Positions 40,566-50,492 of a stretch of DNA of 64,000 bases are shown here, piece after piece. The stretch comes from Streptomyces regalis. Lineage in GTDB: Bacteria > Actinomycetota > Actinomycetes > Streptomycetales > Streptomycetaceae. The stretch lies in assembly GCF_001509475.1 (NCBI RefSeq), contig NZ_LLZG01000131.1, positions 28,326-92,325 of the forward strand, in the 5' to 3' direction. Made by a program: the position numbers and the translations under genes. Each line of letters starts with the position of its first letter. Within the stretch, counting starts at the first letter, position 1. Below the pieces are notes generated by a model. It had not been told where the DNA came from. It saw only the letters and a program-made list of their open reading frames with translations, and made no database searches.

Positions 40566-42689
40566 CTACGCGTCGATACGAGAGCGATCCAGCGTGGCCG
40601 CCGAGCTGGAGATGAACTCCTTGCGCGGCGCCACGTCATTGCCCATCAGCAGATCGAAGACCCGCTCGGCGGCTTCCAGGTCGGTGAGGCTGATCCGGCG
40701 CAGGGTGCGATGGCGCGGGTCCATCGTGGTCTCGGCCAGCTGGTCGGCGTCCATCTCACCGAGACCCTTGTACCGCTGGATGGAGTCCTTGTACCGGATG
40801 CCCTTGCTCTGGAACTCCATGAGCTTGTCGCGCAGCTCGCGGTCCGAGTACGTGTAGACGTACTTGTCCTGCCCCTTCTTGGGCTGGATGAGCTCGACGC
40901 GGTGCAGCGGCGGCACCGCCGCGAACACCCGGCCCGCCTCGATCATCGGCCGCATGTAGCGCTGGAACAGCGTCAGCAGCAGGGTCCGGATGTGGGAGCC
41001 GTCCACATCGGCGTCGGTCATCATGATGATCTTGCCGTAGCGTGCCGCGTCGATGTCGAAGGTCCGGCCGGACCCTGCCCCTATGACCTGGATGATCGCA
41101 CCGCACTCGGCGTTCTTGAGCATGTCGGTCACGGACGACTTCTGGACGTTGAGGATCTTGCCGCGGATCGGCAACAGCGCCTGGAATTCGGAGTTCCGGG
41201 CGAGCTTGGCGGTGCCGAGGGCGGAGTCTCCCTCGACGATGAACAGCTCGCTGCGGTCGACGTCGTCGCTGCGGCAGTCGGCGAGCTTGGCGGGCAGCGA
41301 CGAGGACTCCAGCGCCGTCTTCCGGCGCTGCGCGTCCTTGTGCTGACGGGCCGCGATGCGCGTACGGGCGGCGGCGACGGCCTTCTCCATGACGACCCGG
41401 GCCTGGGCCGCGGCGTCCCGCTTGGTGGACGTCAGGAACGCCTTGAGTTCCTTGGCGATCACGGTGTTCACGATGCGCCGGGCCGCCGAGGTACCCAGGA
41501 CCTCCTTGGTCTGGCCCTCGAACTGCGGCTCGGCGAGACGGACGGTGACGACCGCGGTCAGCCCCTCCAGGGCGTCGTCCTTGACGATGTCGTCCTCGGC
41601 GACGCGCAGCAGCTTCTTGGCACGCAGCACCTCGTTCATCGTGCTGGCCACGGCGGTCTCGAAGCCCGCGACGTGGGTGCCGCCCTTGGGGGTGGCGATG
41701 ATGTTCACGAACGACTTCAGGGTCGTGTCGTAACCGGTGCCCCACCGCATGGCGACGTCGACGTCGAGTTCACGGGTGACCTGGGTGGGGGTCATCTGAC
41801 CGTGCTCGTCCAGGACCGGGACGGTCTCCTTGAAGGTGCCCTGGCCGGAGAAGCGGAGGACGTCGTTGACCGGCTTGTCGGTCGCCAGGTACTCGCAGAA
41901 CTCGCTGATGCCACCGTCGAAGCGGAAGGACTCCTCGCCCTTGCTGCCGCCCTCGCCGAGGCCGAACTCGTCACGGACGACGATGGTCAGGCCGGGCACC
42001 AGGAACGCGGTCTGGCGGGCGCGCTGGTGCAGATTCTCCAGGGAGAGCTTGGCGTCCTTGAGGAAGATCTGGCGGTCGGCCCAGTACCGCACGCGCGTGC
42101 CGTTGCGGGTCTTGGGGATCTTCTTGGTCTTGCGCAGGCCGCCCTTGGCCTCGAACTTGGCGTTCGCACCGTCGGCGGCGAAGGCCCCGGGCACGCCACG
42201 CCGGAAGCTGATGGCGTGCGTGTGACCATTTCGGTCCACCTCGACGTCCAGCCGCGCGGACAGGGCGTTCACCACGGAGGCGCCCACGCCGTGCAGACCG
42301 CCGGATGCGGCGTACGAGCCGCCGCCGAACTTTCCGCCGGCGTGCAGCTTGGTCATGACGACCTCGACGCCGGACAGGCCGGTCTTGGGCTCGACGTCGA
42401 CCGGGATGCCCCGGCCGTTGTCCCGGACCTCCACGGAGGCGTCGTCGTGGAGGATCACCTCGATGTGGTCGCAGTACCCGCCGAGGGCCTCGTCGACGGA
42501 GTTGTCGATGATCTCCCACAGGCAGTGCATCAGGCCACGGCTGTCGGTCGAGCCGATGTACATACCCGGGCGCTTGCGCACGGCCTCGAGCCCCTCGAGG
42601 ACGAGCAGGTGCCGCGCGGTGTAGTTGGACCCGTCCCGGTCTGCTCCTGCCAGCAGCGCTGTGGACGGCACGGACGTCTCGGCGGTCAC
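40566..42689 (-). CDS. parE: DNA topoisomerase IV subunit B
   Basis: ATPase subunit of topoisomerase IV, 707 residues from GTG 42689, which has AGGAGCG upstream. The GHKL ATPase domain has YTARHLLVLEGLEAVRKRPGMYIG, EIIDNSVDEALGG, VRDNGRGIPV and ASGGLHGVGASVVNALS. The transducer domain follows, then the TOPRIM domain with ELFIVEGDSALG, IIMMTDADVDGSHIRTLLLT and QRYKGLGEMDADQL. It pairs with parC at 27 kb. Streptomyces keeps parE and parC apart, and this one lies close to hrdB as expected. It is a single-gene unit with a divergent DUF7455 gene upstream. Confidence 0.95.
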   Translation of the reverse strand: MTAETSVPSTALLAGADRDGSNYTARHLLVLEGLEAVRKRPGMYIGSTDSRGLMHCLWEIIDNSVDEALGGYCDHIEVILHDDASVEVRDNGRGIPVDVEPKTGLSGVEVVMTKLHAGGKFGGGSYAASGGLHGVGASVVNALSARLDVEVDRNGHTHAISFRRGVPGAFAADGANAKFEAKGGLRKTKKIPKTRNGTRVRYWADRQIFLKDAKLSLENLHQRARQTAFLVPGLTIVVRDEFGLGEGGSKGEESFRFDGGISEFCEYLATDKPVNDVLRFSGQGTFKETVPVLDEHGQMTPTQVTRELDVDVAMRWGTGYDTTLKSFVNIIATPKGGTHVAGFETAVASTMNEVLRAKKLLRVAEDDIVKDDALEGLTAVVTVRLAEPQFEGQTKEVLGTSAARRIVNTVIAKELKAFLTSTKRDAAAQARVVMEKAVAAARTRIAARQHKDAQRRKTALESSSLPAKLADCRSDDVDRSELFIVEGDSALGTAKLARNSEFQALLPIRGKILNVQKSSVTDMLKNAECGAIIQVIGAGSGRTFDIDAARYGKIIMMTDADVDGSHIRTLLLTLFQRYMRPMIEAGRVFAAVPPLHRVELIQPKKGQDKYVYTYSDRELRDKLMEFQSKGIRYKDSIQRYKGLGEMDADQLAETTMDPRHRTLRRISLTDLEAAERVFDLLMGNDVAPRKEFISSSAATLDRSRIDA

Positions 42690-43136
42690 GCGGTTCGCTC
42701 CTCGCTGAATTTCATTTGGGGCCCCAGTGGGTAAGGGCGTGGCTTCGGTCGCCGTCAAGAGGGTACCGAGGCCTGGTAGAGCCGTTGTAACGCCACCCTC
42801 GTGTGGAACACAGACTAGTCCAGAGTCGCATGCGTGTTCGATCCCTCGATGGGGTGAAGTACATATCACGTTCCCTTCCAGGCATGAACCATTTAGGCTC
42901 CGGGCACGTCCTCATGAACAAACCGGCAAGCCAGCCGGGAGGACCGACCCCCTGACCGACAGCGCGAAACCGTAAGCACGACAGATGCGCAATACGGCAC
43001 ATTCGCCGCCAAACCGGCAGCAGCCAGCCGTCCCGGAAAAAATTTCTCTCTGGGAGAAGCCGCGAGCGGGAACGTTTTGAGGCTGGTTGGATGTTGACCC
43101 TGGTACGACAGCTCGTCGAGCTAGAGAAGAGGCGAC
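42690..43136. other. Divergent promoter region of parE and the DUF7455 gene
   Basis: The 447-bp region has no gene. Both ribosome sites are clear. TTGACC at 43093 could be a -35 for the DUF7455 gene, but no properly spaced -10 was convincing. A GTTCGATCC sequence near 42836 looks like a tRNA T-loop, but nothing else of a tRNA is present. Confidence 0.4.
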
Positions 43137-43367
43137 GTGACTACTGTTCTGACCCCCGCGAGCCAGCTGACGGCCGCTGACCGCTGCGACCGTTGCGGCG
43201 CCCAGGCGTACGTGCGCGTCGTCCTGCTCAGCGGCGGAGAACTGCTCTTTTGCGCCCACCACGGCCGCAAGTTCGAGCCGGAACTCAAGAAGATCGCCGC
43301 TGAGATACAGGACGAGACGGAGCGGCTTACGTCCGCTCCTGCATCTGCCTCCGAAGAAGAGCGCTGA
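43137..43367 (+). CDS. DUF7455 small zinc-binding protein
   Basis: A 76-residue protein from GTG 43137, with AGAAGAGG upstream. It begins TTVLTPASQLTAADRCDRCGAQAYVRVVLLSGGELLFCAHHGRKFEPELKK. The CDRCG pair plus CAHH supplies four zinc ligands (two Cys, then Cys and His), a zinc-ribbon-like knuckle. The tail is acidic and helical. It is a common actinobacterial small protein next to parE; the function is unknown. A very strong terminator follows 44 bp after the stop. Confidence 0.82.
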   Translation: MTTVLTPASQLTAADRCDRCGAQAYVRVVLLSGGELLFCAHHGRKFEPELKKIAAEIQDETERLTSAPASASEEER

Positions 43368-43411
43368 CACCTCGCGTCCACGACGAGCCAGCTCCGGCAC
43401 AGGCCGGTTGA

Positions 43412-43447
43412 CGGGCGGCCGCCCCTCACAGCAGGGGCGGCCGCCCG
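43412..43447. terminator. Bidirectional terminator between the DUF7455 and protease genes
   Basis: A perfect 15-bp stem pairs 43412-43426 (CGGGCGGCCGCCCCT) with 43433-43447 around a 6-base loop. It lies between the converging stops at 43367 and 43451. Confidence 0.85.
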
Positions 43448-43450
43448 CGC

Positions 43451-44338
43451 TCATCTCCGGCGGGCCCTCAGGGCACTGTCAGCCGCCCGCTCGGCGGTCG
43501 ATGCCCCGGCGGCGCGCCACCCCAGGTTCCGCACGATGTCCGACACACGCGTGTAGACCCCAGGAGTGCCCGCACGACCACAGCCGCTCCCCCAGGAAAC
43601 AAGCCCGATCAGCTTGCCCTGAGCGACCAGCGGCCCTCCGCTGTCCCCCTGGCAGGCGTCGCGGCCTCCCGCCGGTTCTCCGGCGCAGACCATGCTGTCG
43701 GCCAGGTACCTTCCGCTCCCGCCGCCCGGATACGCCCGCCTGCACAGGGCGTCGGGCAGTACATGCACGCGCGTTGCCCGCAGACTGCGCGCGTAGTCAC
43801 CCGTGCCCGTGATGTCCCCCCACCCGTAGACCAGGGCCGCCGTGCCCGGTACATAGGCGGGATCGCCAGTGCGCGCCGTCCTGATGACCGAGCTCGCGGG
43901 AAGCGGCTGGGCGAGAGTGACCACGGCGAAGTCCCCCGCGTTGGTCACACCGTCGTAAGCCGGGTTCACCCAGGTGCCGCGGACACGGATTTCCTGGCCC
44001 CGGTTCGACAACAGATCCGTACGGCCGGCGATGACACTGAGGTCGCGCACCGCGTCCGGCGACGAGCCCAGGACCTCCTCGCTCATGCAGTGGGCCGCGG
44101 TGAGCACGGTGGACCGGCCGACCGCCACACCGACGCAGAACTGACCCGCCCGCGTACCCCCGAACCGGTCACGGCTGGACAGCGCCACGGTCCACGGACT
44201 CTGGGACACATCGACCGGAAACCCGCCGACGACGACACTGTCGGCAGCCACGGGGGCGGCGGACACCAGCGGTGCGGCGGCTGCCACTGCCGCCAGAGCA
44301 AGCGGCCGGGCCAGCGCCCGGGTAAAGGGACGACGCAT
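43451..44338 (-). CDS. Secreted trypsin-like serine protease (S1)
   Basis: A 295-residue protease from ATG 44338, preceded by GAGGAG. The signal peptide (1-about 32) is RRPFTRALARPLALAAVAAAAPLVSAAPVAA, so the enzyme is secreted. The catalytic triad is His83 (TAAHC), Asp136 (GDFAVV) and Ser233 (GDSGGP). Asp227, six residues before Ser233, sits at the bottom of the S1 pocket and predicts cutting after Arg or Lys, as in trypsin. Cys pairs typical of S1 enzymes are present (FCVG/AHC, MVCAG, ACQGD, GCGR). A short Ala/Arg-rich tail follows the domain. There is no long propeptide. It converges on the DUF7455 gene. Confidence 0.92.
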   Translation of the reverse strand: MRRPFTRALARPLALAAVAAAAPLVSAAPVAADSVVVGGFPVDVSQSPWTVALSSRDRFGGTRAGQFCVGVAVGRSTVLTAAHCMSEEVLGSSPDAVRDLSVIAGRTDLLSNRGQEIRVRGTWVNPAYDGVTNAGDFAVVTLAQPLPASSVIRTARTGDPAYVPGTAALVYGWGDITGTGDYARSLRATRVHVLPDALCRRAYPGGGSGRYLADSMVCAGEPAGGRDACQGDSGGPLVAQGKLIGLVSWGSGCGRAGTPGVYTRVSDIVRNLGWRAAGASTAERAADSALRARRR

Positions 44339-44416
44339 GACGCTCCTCACTCTCGGGTGGTCATGGGAAACCCAGAGTGATCCAGCCCGCCGCACCCCGC
44401 ACCCGCGCGACAGCAC

Positions 44417-44451
44417 GAAGGCCCGGTTCCCCTTCGGGAGACCGGGCCTTC
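44417..44451 (-). terminator. Terminator of hrdB
   Basis: GAAGGCCCGGT (44417-44427) pairs with ACCGGGCCTTC (44441-44451), with further inner pairing. It lies 18 bp past the hrdB stop on the minus strand. Confidence 0.82.
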
Positions 44452-44469
44452 TGTGTCGTACGGGGGCGA

Positions 44470-46005
<1,536 letters not shown>

Positions 46006-46316
46006 GAACAACCTCTCGGAACGTTGGAAAACGGCTTCCGGCCCCGTCCACTGCGGACAGGAGCCGACCACCGACCTGGGGATTGGGCCGACGGTGCGGG
46101 CGGGGGCCGGGAAGATGCACAGCGCCTTGAGCGGCGTCCGTATTCCCTCCTCGGCTGTCACCTCTTAGGTCATCGCGCTGTTTCCCCGAGCGTTACGCCC
46201 AATCTGCGTGGCCCGAGTCACATCCCGTAACCGATCAAAAGCGGGCAGATGATGACTTAAGAGGTCGCCCACGGCCTGGATCACGCATCCTACGGCGATT
46301 CGGCCGCCTCATCGCA

Positions 46317-46361
46317 CCGTCGGACCCGCAGGATCCGTGCTGGATCCTGCGGGTCCGACGG
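46317..46361. terminator. Very long perfect hairpin between whiH and hrdB
   Basis: A 20-bp perfect stem pairs 46317-46336 with 46342-46361 around the 5-base loop GTGCT. The stem core is GACCCGCAGGATCC. It lies 72 bp past the whiH stop and 312 bp before the hrdB start. It has no T run. It is most likely the whiH terminator, which would shield hrdB from read-through. Confidence 0.75.
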
Positions 46362-46432
46362 GAGTGGGCGCGCGGACCGAGAGATGCCACAGGAGGGGGA
46401 GGCATCCTCAGCCGCGCGACCCGGGTGCGCGG

Positions 46433-47320
46433 TCAGTGCTCGCGGGGTGCGGGCACCACGCGCTCCACCTCGGGGTGGACGGTGAGCAGGTGGCGCATGG
46501 CCGTTTCGGCGGCCGCGCCGTCGCCCGCGGCGAGGGCGTCGACGATCCTGCTGTGCTGCGCCAGCGACGTCTCGTTCGGCCGGTCACAGCCCGTGACGGG
46601 GCCGCCGGAGACCTGGAGGGCGGCCGAGACAATCCCCGACAGGTGCTCCAGCATGCGGTTGCCCGCGACCTGGATGAGCAACGTGTGGAACTCGGTGTCG
46701 GCGCGGGAGAAGGTGAGGACGTCGCCCTGTCCCATCGCGTGACTCATGATCTCGACCATGTCGGCGAGCCGCTGCTGGACGTCGTCGCGCCCGTGCCCGG
46801 CGGCGAGGCGGGCGGCGAGCGGCTCGATCGTCCAGCGCAGCTCGCTCAGCTCCCGGCGTTGATCGTCGCGCTGCGGCCCGAAGGCCCGCCACTCGATGAT
46901 GTCCGGGTCGAGGAGGTTCCAGTCGCTGACGGGGCGCACGCGCGTGCCGACGTTCGGGCGGGCGCTGACCAGGCCCTTGGCCTCCAGGACACGGAGCGAC
47001 TCGCGGACGACGGTGCGGGAGACCTCGAAGCGCTGGCCGATCTCCTCGGGCACGAGCGGACGGTCGGCACCCAGGTCGCCGGAGACGATCATCTGGCCGA
47101 GCTGTTGGACGAGTTGGCCGTGCAGCCCGCGTCCGCGGCTGCCCGCGGCGCGCCGGCCGACACGGCCCAGCTCCGGGTCCGCGCCGTCCCAGGCAGTGGC
47201 TCCGACGCGGTCGGCGACGGGGGCCTCGGCGTAGGGGTAGCGGTCGAGTTCGCCCGGGCCGACGAGACCGGAGTCGGTGGCGCGGGCGGCGGTCATCATG
47301 GTGTGCGCAAGGGTACTCAC
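46433..47320 (-). CDS. whiH: WhiH, sporulation GntR-family regulator
   Basis: A 295-residue regulator needed for sporulation septation in aerial hyphae. I choose GTG 47320 (STLAHTMMTAARATD follows), which agrees with the WhiH start I remember. The N-terminal extension (1-about 55) is specific to WhiH (VGPGELDRYPYAEAP). The winged helix-turn-helix follows: LVQQLGQMIVSGDLGADRPLVPEEIGQRFEVSRTVVRESLRVLEAKGLV (about 65-115). The FCD domain (about 140-285) has FHTLLIQVAGNRMLEHLSGI and HSRIVDALAAGDGAAAETAMRHLL. In S. coelicolor whiH lies next to hrdB and is transcribed by the WhiG sigma factor. A partial WhiG -10 match lies 93 bp upstream. Confidence 0.93.
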   Translation of the reverse strand: MSTLAHTMMTAARATDSGLVGPGELDRYPYAEAPVADRVGATAWDGADPELGRVGRRAAGSRGRGLHGQLVQQLGQMIVSGDLGADRPLVPEEIGQRFEVSRTVVRESLRVLEAKGLVSARPNVGTRVRPVSDWNLLDPDIIEWRAFGPQRDDQRRELSELRWTIEPLAARLAAGHGRDDVQQRLADMVEIMSHAMGQGDVLTFSRADTEFHTLLIQVAGNRMLEHLSGIVSAALQVSGGPVTGCDRPNETSLAQHSRIVDALAAGDGAAAETAMRHLLTVHPEVERVVPAPREH

Positions 47321-47412
47321 GGATCCTTTGTCGGCGCCGTCCCCAACTCCCTTGAGGTCTTTGGTGAAAAGCACACGAAAGGGTGATCGCTCACCCCGTC
47401 GCAATTGACGCC

Positions 47413-47420
47413 TTATCGGA
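47413..47420 (-). promoter_or_regulatory. Possible WhiG-dependent -10 element of whiH
   Basis: The minus strand reads TCCGATAA, seven of eight bases of the WhiG -10 consensus GCCGATAA. I could not find the TAAA -35 at 15-16 bases upstream, so this is only a candidate. Confidence 0.35.
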
Positions 47421-47483
47421 AAGAAATGGGCTCTCCCCGGGGAGTTGTGCACAGGACGGGACCGGGAAGCTCATGGATGGCCG

Positions 47484-49436
47484 TCATCGGACCCTGCTCC
47501 GCAGGGTCGTGAGCAGATAGGCGCAGAGCAGCGCGGTCAGCGACAACGTCAGTGCGCCGCCGACGGGTTGGGCGATCACGCGCGCGACGGCGGCCAGATA
47601 GCGCTCTCCCCCGAACGGCCACTGGGACAGGAGCACCTCACGCAGCCGCAGGGGAAAACCGGCCGCCGTCCGCACAGACGGCCCCTCCAGCACCCTTTGT
47701 ACGAGAGGTACGACGACGACGGGTACGGAGACCACCGCCGCGAGCCCGGCCGTGGTCGACCGGAAGAGGCCCGCGGCCAGCACGCCGGCCCAGGCACAGC
47801 CGACCACGAGCCCGATCCAACTCGCGCTCAGCGAAAGCCAGTCGGCGGGAACTTCCGCGAGCTCCGGTCCGTAGACGAGATAGAGCACTTCGGCGTTGCA
47901 GCCCACGGTGAGGAAGGCCAGCATCAGCGCGGTGGCGGAGCCGACGAGGAGCTTCGCGGCGAGCAGCCCCAGCCGGCGGGGGACGGTGCCGCGATCCGCG
48001 GCCAGGGCGGGGTGGCGGAATTCGTCGCCGAACGCGATCGCGCCGAGCAGCCCGGCACCGAGCGCCGCGGGCGGCAGCGGGAGTTCCTGCGGCCACGCGA
48101 CCAGCAGGCGCGGCTGTGGAGTGTGTCCGATACGGGCCAGCAGTACGGCGGTGAGGGCGGACACCACCAGCACGGCGGCGCCGGTGAGGAACCCCGTGCC
48201 GACGCCGGCGGCGCGACGGAGTTCGTAGCGGAGGGGGCGGAGGGGGCTGGGGGCGGGGCGGACGGAAATGGGGGGCGGGAGATCGGGAAGGGCATCGACA
48301 GCGGAGGTTGCCGCGCGCGGACCGGCGGCCTCGGACGAAGGCCGACCGTCAGCGAGTGCGTCGGCGGGTCGCGGCTCGCTCAGGGGCGCCTGTGGAGCCT
48401 CAGCGGAGGCCTCCTGCCCAGCTGCCGTGACCGGCTCTCCGTCCGGCGTCAGCGGAGCCTCGGGGGCCGCCGCGCGTTCGTCGGCCGGGGCCGACCCCTC
48501 GTCCGAGGTCTGCCGCGCTTGGTCGGCTCGCAGGTCCACCGTGAGGTCCTGCTCCGCGCCGGGCCCCATGTCCCCGATCTCGTCCGCGAGTTGGTGCACA
48601 AGGATGCCGTGGCGGAACGCGATCTCGCCGACATCGGCACATGTACTGCCGTACACCGAGAGGCGGTTGCCGCCCTCGCGTACGACCTCGACGGAGCGCT
48701 GGGCCGTGCGTGCCTCCTTGGTGAGCAGGGCGGCGAGGCGGGAGGCGTGCGGAGTGCGGACGGCGACCCGGGGGCGCAGCCGGGTGCGGGCGAAGTCGGC
48801 GGCCTCCAGGTCGGCGACGAGTCTGCCCCGCTCCAGGGCGACGATCCGGTCGGCGGTGCGCGCGGCCGTCTTGGGATCGGCCGTGGTCAGCAGGACCGTG
48901 CCGCCCTGGGTCGCGTGCGCGCGCAGCATGCCGTACAGCCAACGGCACTCCCGGGCCGAGAGCCCGCCCGCGGGATCGTCGAGCACGAGTGTGTGCGGGT
49001 CGGGCAGCAGCACACAGGCCAGACCGAGGCGGCGGTCCATGCCGCGCGAGAGGGTGTCCAGGCGTTCGTCGCGCAGGCTGACGAGGCCGACCACCTCGAG
49101 GACCTCGTCGGCGCGCCGTGCCGGAACCCCCGCGGCGGCGCACAGCATGCGCAGATGGCCGCGGACGGTGCGGGCCGGGTGCCCGGGAACGTCGCCGAGG
49201 AGCACGCCGACCTCGCGCGAGGGATGGGCGATGCGGTGCAGGGGACGGCCTCTGAAGTAGGTGATCCCACGGCCCTGTTGGAGTTCGAGCATGAGTCTGA
49301 GGGCCGTCGTCTTGCCTGCTCCCGGCGCTCCGAGCAGCGCGGTGACACGTCCCGCGCGCGCCTCGAAGGAAACGTCGTCGACGGCGGGAGGAAGCTCCTT
49401 GCGAGGGTCGCTGGTCAGTCCGATGGCCTGGATCAC
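47484..49436 (-). CDS. ABC transporter ATPase fused to membrane domain
   Basis: A 650-residue single-chain ABC exporter. I start at GTG 49436 (IQAIGLTSDPRKELPP follows), as in homologues I remember; TTG 49445 is also in frame and neither has a strong ribosome site. The ATPase part (about 5-210) has Walker A GAPGAGKTT (36-44), signature LSRGMDRRLGLA, Walker B LVLDDP and the D-loop AGGLSA. A variable Pro/Ala-rich linker (about 290-395) follows, then about six membrane segments (about 410-645) of ABC-2 type. ATPase-first then permease in one chain is unusual for ABC-2 systems. It lies downstream of whiH in S. coelicolor too. Substrate unknown. Confidence 0.82.
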   Translation of the reverse strand: MIQAIGLTSDPRKELPPAVDDVSFEARAGRVTALLGAPGAGKTTALRLMLELQQGRGITYFRGRPLHRIAHPSREVGVLLGDVPGHPARTVRGHLRMLCAAAGVPARRADEVLEVVGLVSLRDERLDTLSRGMDRRLGLACVLLPDPHTLVLDDPAGGLSARECRWLYGMLRAHATQGGTVLLTTADPKTAARTADRIVALERGRLVADLEAADFARTRLRPRVAVRTPHASRLAALLTKEARTAQRSVEVVREGGNRLSVYGSTCADVGEIAFRHGILVHQLADEIGDMGPGAEQDLTVDLRADQARQTSDEGSAPADERAAAPEAPLTPDGEPVTAAGQEASAEAPQAPLSEPRPADALADGRPSSEAAGPRAATSAVDALPDLPPPISVRPAPSPLRPLRYELRRAAGVGTGFLTGAAVLVVSALTAVLLARIGHTPQPRLLVAWPQELPLPPAALGAGLLGAIAFGDEFRHPALAADRGTVPRRLGLLAAKLLVGSATALMLAFLTVGCNAEVLYLVYGPELAEVPADWLSLSASWIGLVVGCAWAGVLAAGLFRSTTAGLAAVVSVPVVVVPLVQRVLEGPSVRTAAGFPLRLREVLLSQWPFGGERYLAAVARVIAQPVGGALTLSLTALLCAYLLTTLRSRVR

Positions 49437-49602
49437 TTGCAGCAAGATAGCGCGCTATGTCCGTTTTTTCGGGCAGCGCACGGCCCGCTCCCGGCACAGA
49501 TCGGCCCGCTCGGACCCCTGTTCGCCCCTCGCCCCTGAGCGCGGTCGCTGTCGTCCGGTCCGGCTCGGCATCCCGGCACGCCATCCCGGCCGGACGCTCG
49601 CG

Positions 49603-50361
49603 TCAGACTTCCGGGCGCAGCATCGGGGGGTTGAGCAGCGTGGCTCCACCGGCCCGGAAGAGCTGGGCGGGGCGGCCGCCCTGACGTGTGGTGGTGCCTC
49701 CGGTGGGGACGAGGAAGCCCGGTGTGCCCGTCACCTTGCGGTGGAAGTTGCGGGGGTCGAGCGCCACGCCCCACACCGCCTCATAGACACGGCGCAGCTC
49801 GCCGACGGTGAACTCGGTGGGGCAGAACGCCGTGGCCAGCGACGAGTACTCGATCTTGGAGCGGGCGCGCTCCACCCCGTCGGCCAGGATCTGCGCGTGA
49901 TCGAAGGCGAGCGGCGCGACGGGTTCGCCGTCACGGCCGTAACCGCCCTGTTGCAGCAACTCGTCGACCGGTGCCCAGCGCGCGTTGCTGGCATCGCCTC
50001 CCGCGCGGGGTGCGGGCAGATCGGGGGCCAGCGCGAGGTGAGCGACGCTGACCACGCGCATCCGGGGGTCGCGCTTGGGGTCGCCGTATGTCGCGAGCTG
50101 CTCCAGGTGTGCGCCGTTGTCCTGCACGGGAACGGAAGGGTCGTGAGCGCGCAGCCCGGTCTCCTCGGCCAGCTCACGCGCGGCGGCCTGCGCCAGGTCC
50201 TCGTCGGCCCTTACGAACCCGCCGGGCAGCGCCCAGCGCCCCTGGAACGGCGGTTCGCCCCTGCGCACCGCCAGCGCGCACAGGGCGTGGCGGCGCACGG
50301 TCAGCACGACCAGGTCCACGGTGACGGCAAAGGGCGGAAAGGCTGACGGGTCGTAGGGCAT
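49603..50361 (-). CDS. Nudix hydrolase with C-terminal winged helix (NrtR-like)
   Basis: A 252-residue protein from ATG 50361; the longer open frame upstream is a shadow. The Nudix domain (1-about 150) has the box GGFVRADEDLAQAAARELAEETGL with the REL and EE residues of an active enzyme. A winged helix-turn-helix follows (about 175-252), with CPTEFTVGELRRVYEAVWGVALDPRNFHRKV and TPGFLVPTGGTTTRQGGRPAQLFR, the layout of NrtR-type NAD-metabolism regulators. The catalytic box looks complete, unlike in many NrtR repressors where it is decayed. So it is either an ADP-ribose pyrophosphatase or a regulator. No NAD gene lies nearby. Confidence 0.85.
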   Translation of the reverse strand: MPYDPSAFPPFAVTVDLVVLTVRRHALCALAVRRGEPPFQGRWALPGGFVRADEDLAQAAARELAEETGLRAHDPSVPVQDNGAHLEQLATYGDPKRDPRMRVVSVAHLALAPDLPAPRAGGDASNARWAPVDELLQQGGYGRDGEPVAPLAFDHAQILADGVERARSKIEYSSLATAFCPTEFTVGELRRVYEAVWGVALDPRNFHRKVTGTPGFLVPTGGTTTRQGGRPAQLFRAGGATLLNPPMLRPEV

Positions 50362-50492
50362 GCGGCGATCATAGTCGTCTGCTTGACGATAAACACTCCC
50401 TTCGCCGACCCCATCGGGGGTTGATCCATTTCGGCTCGATATGAGCCTCACCACCCGGCTCACCTGTCGTGGCCGAGGGGCGTCGTACGAGG

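Noticed and set aside
42826..42850. A tRNA-like T-loop (GTTCGATCC)
   Set aside because: The flanking bases do not form the T-stem, and no acceptor, D or anticodon arm can be built around it.
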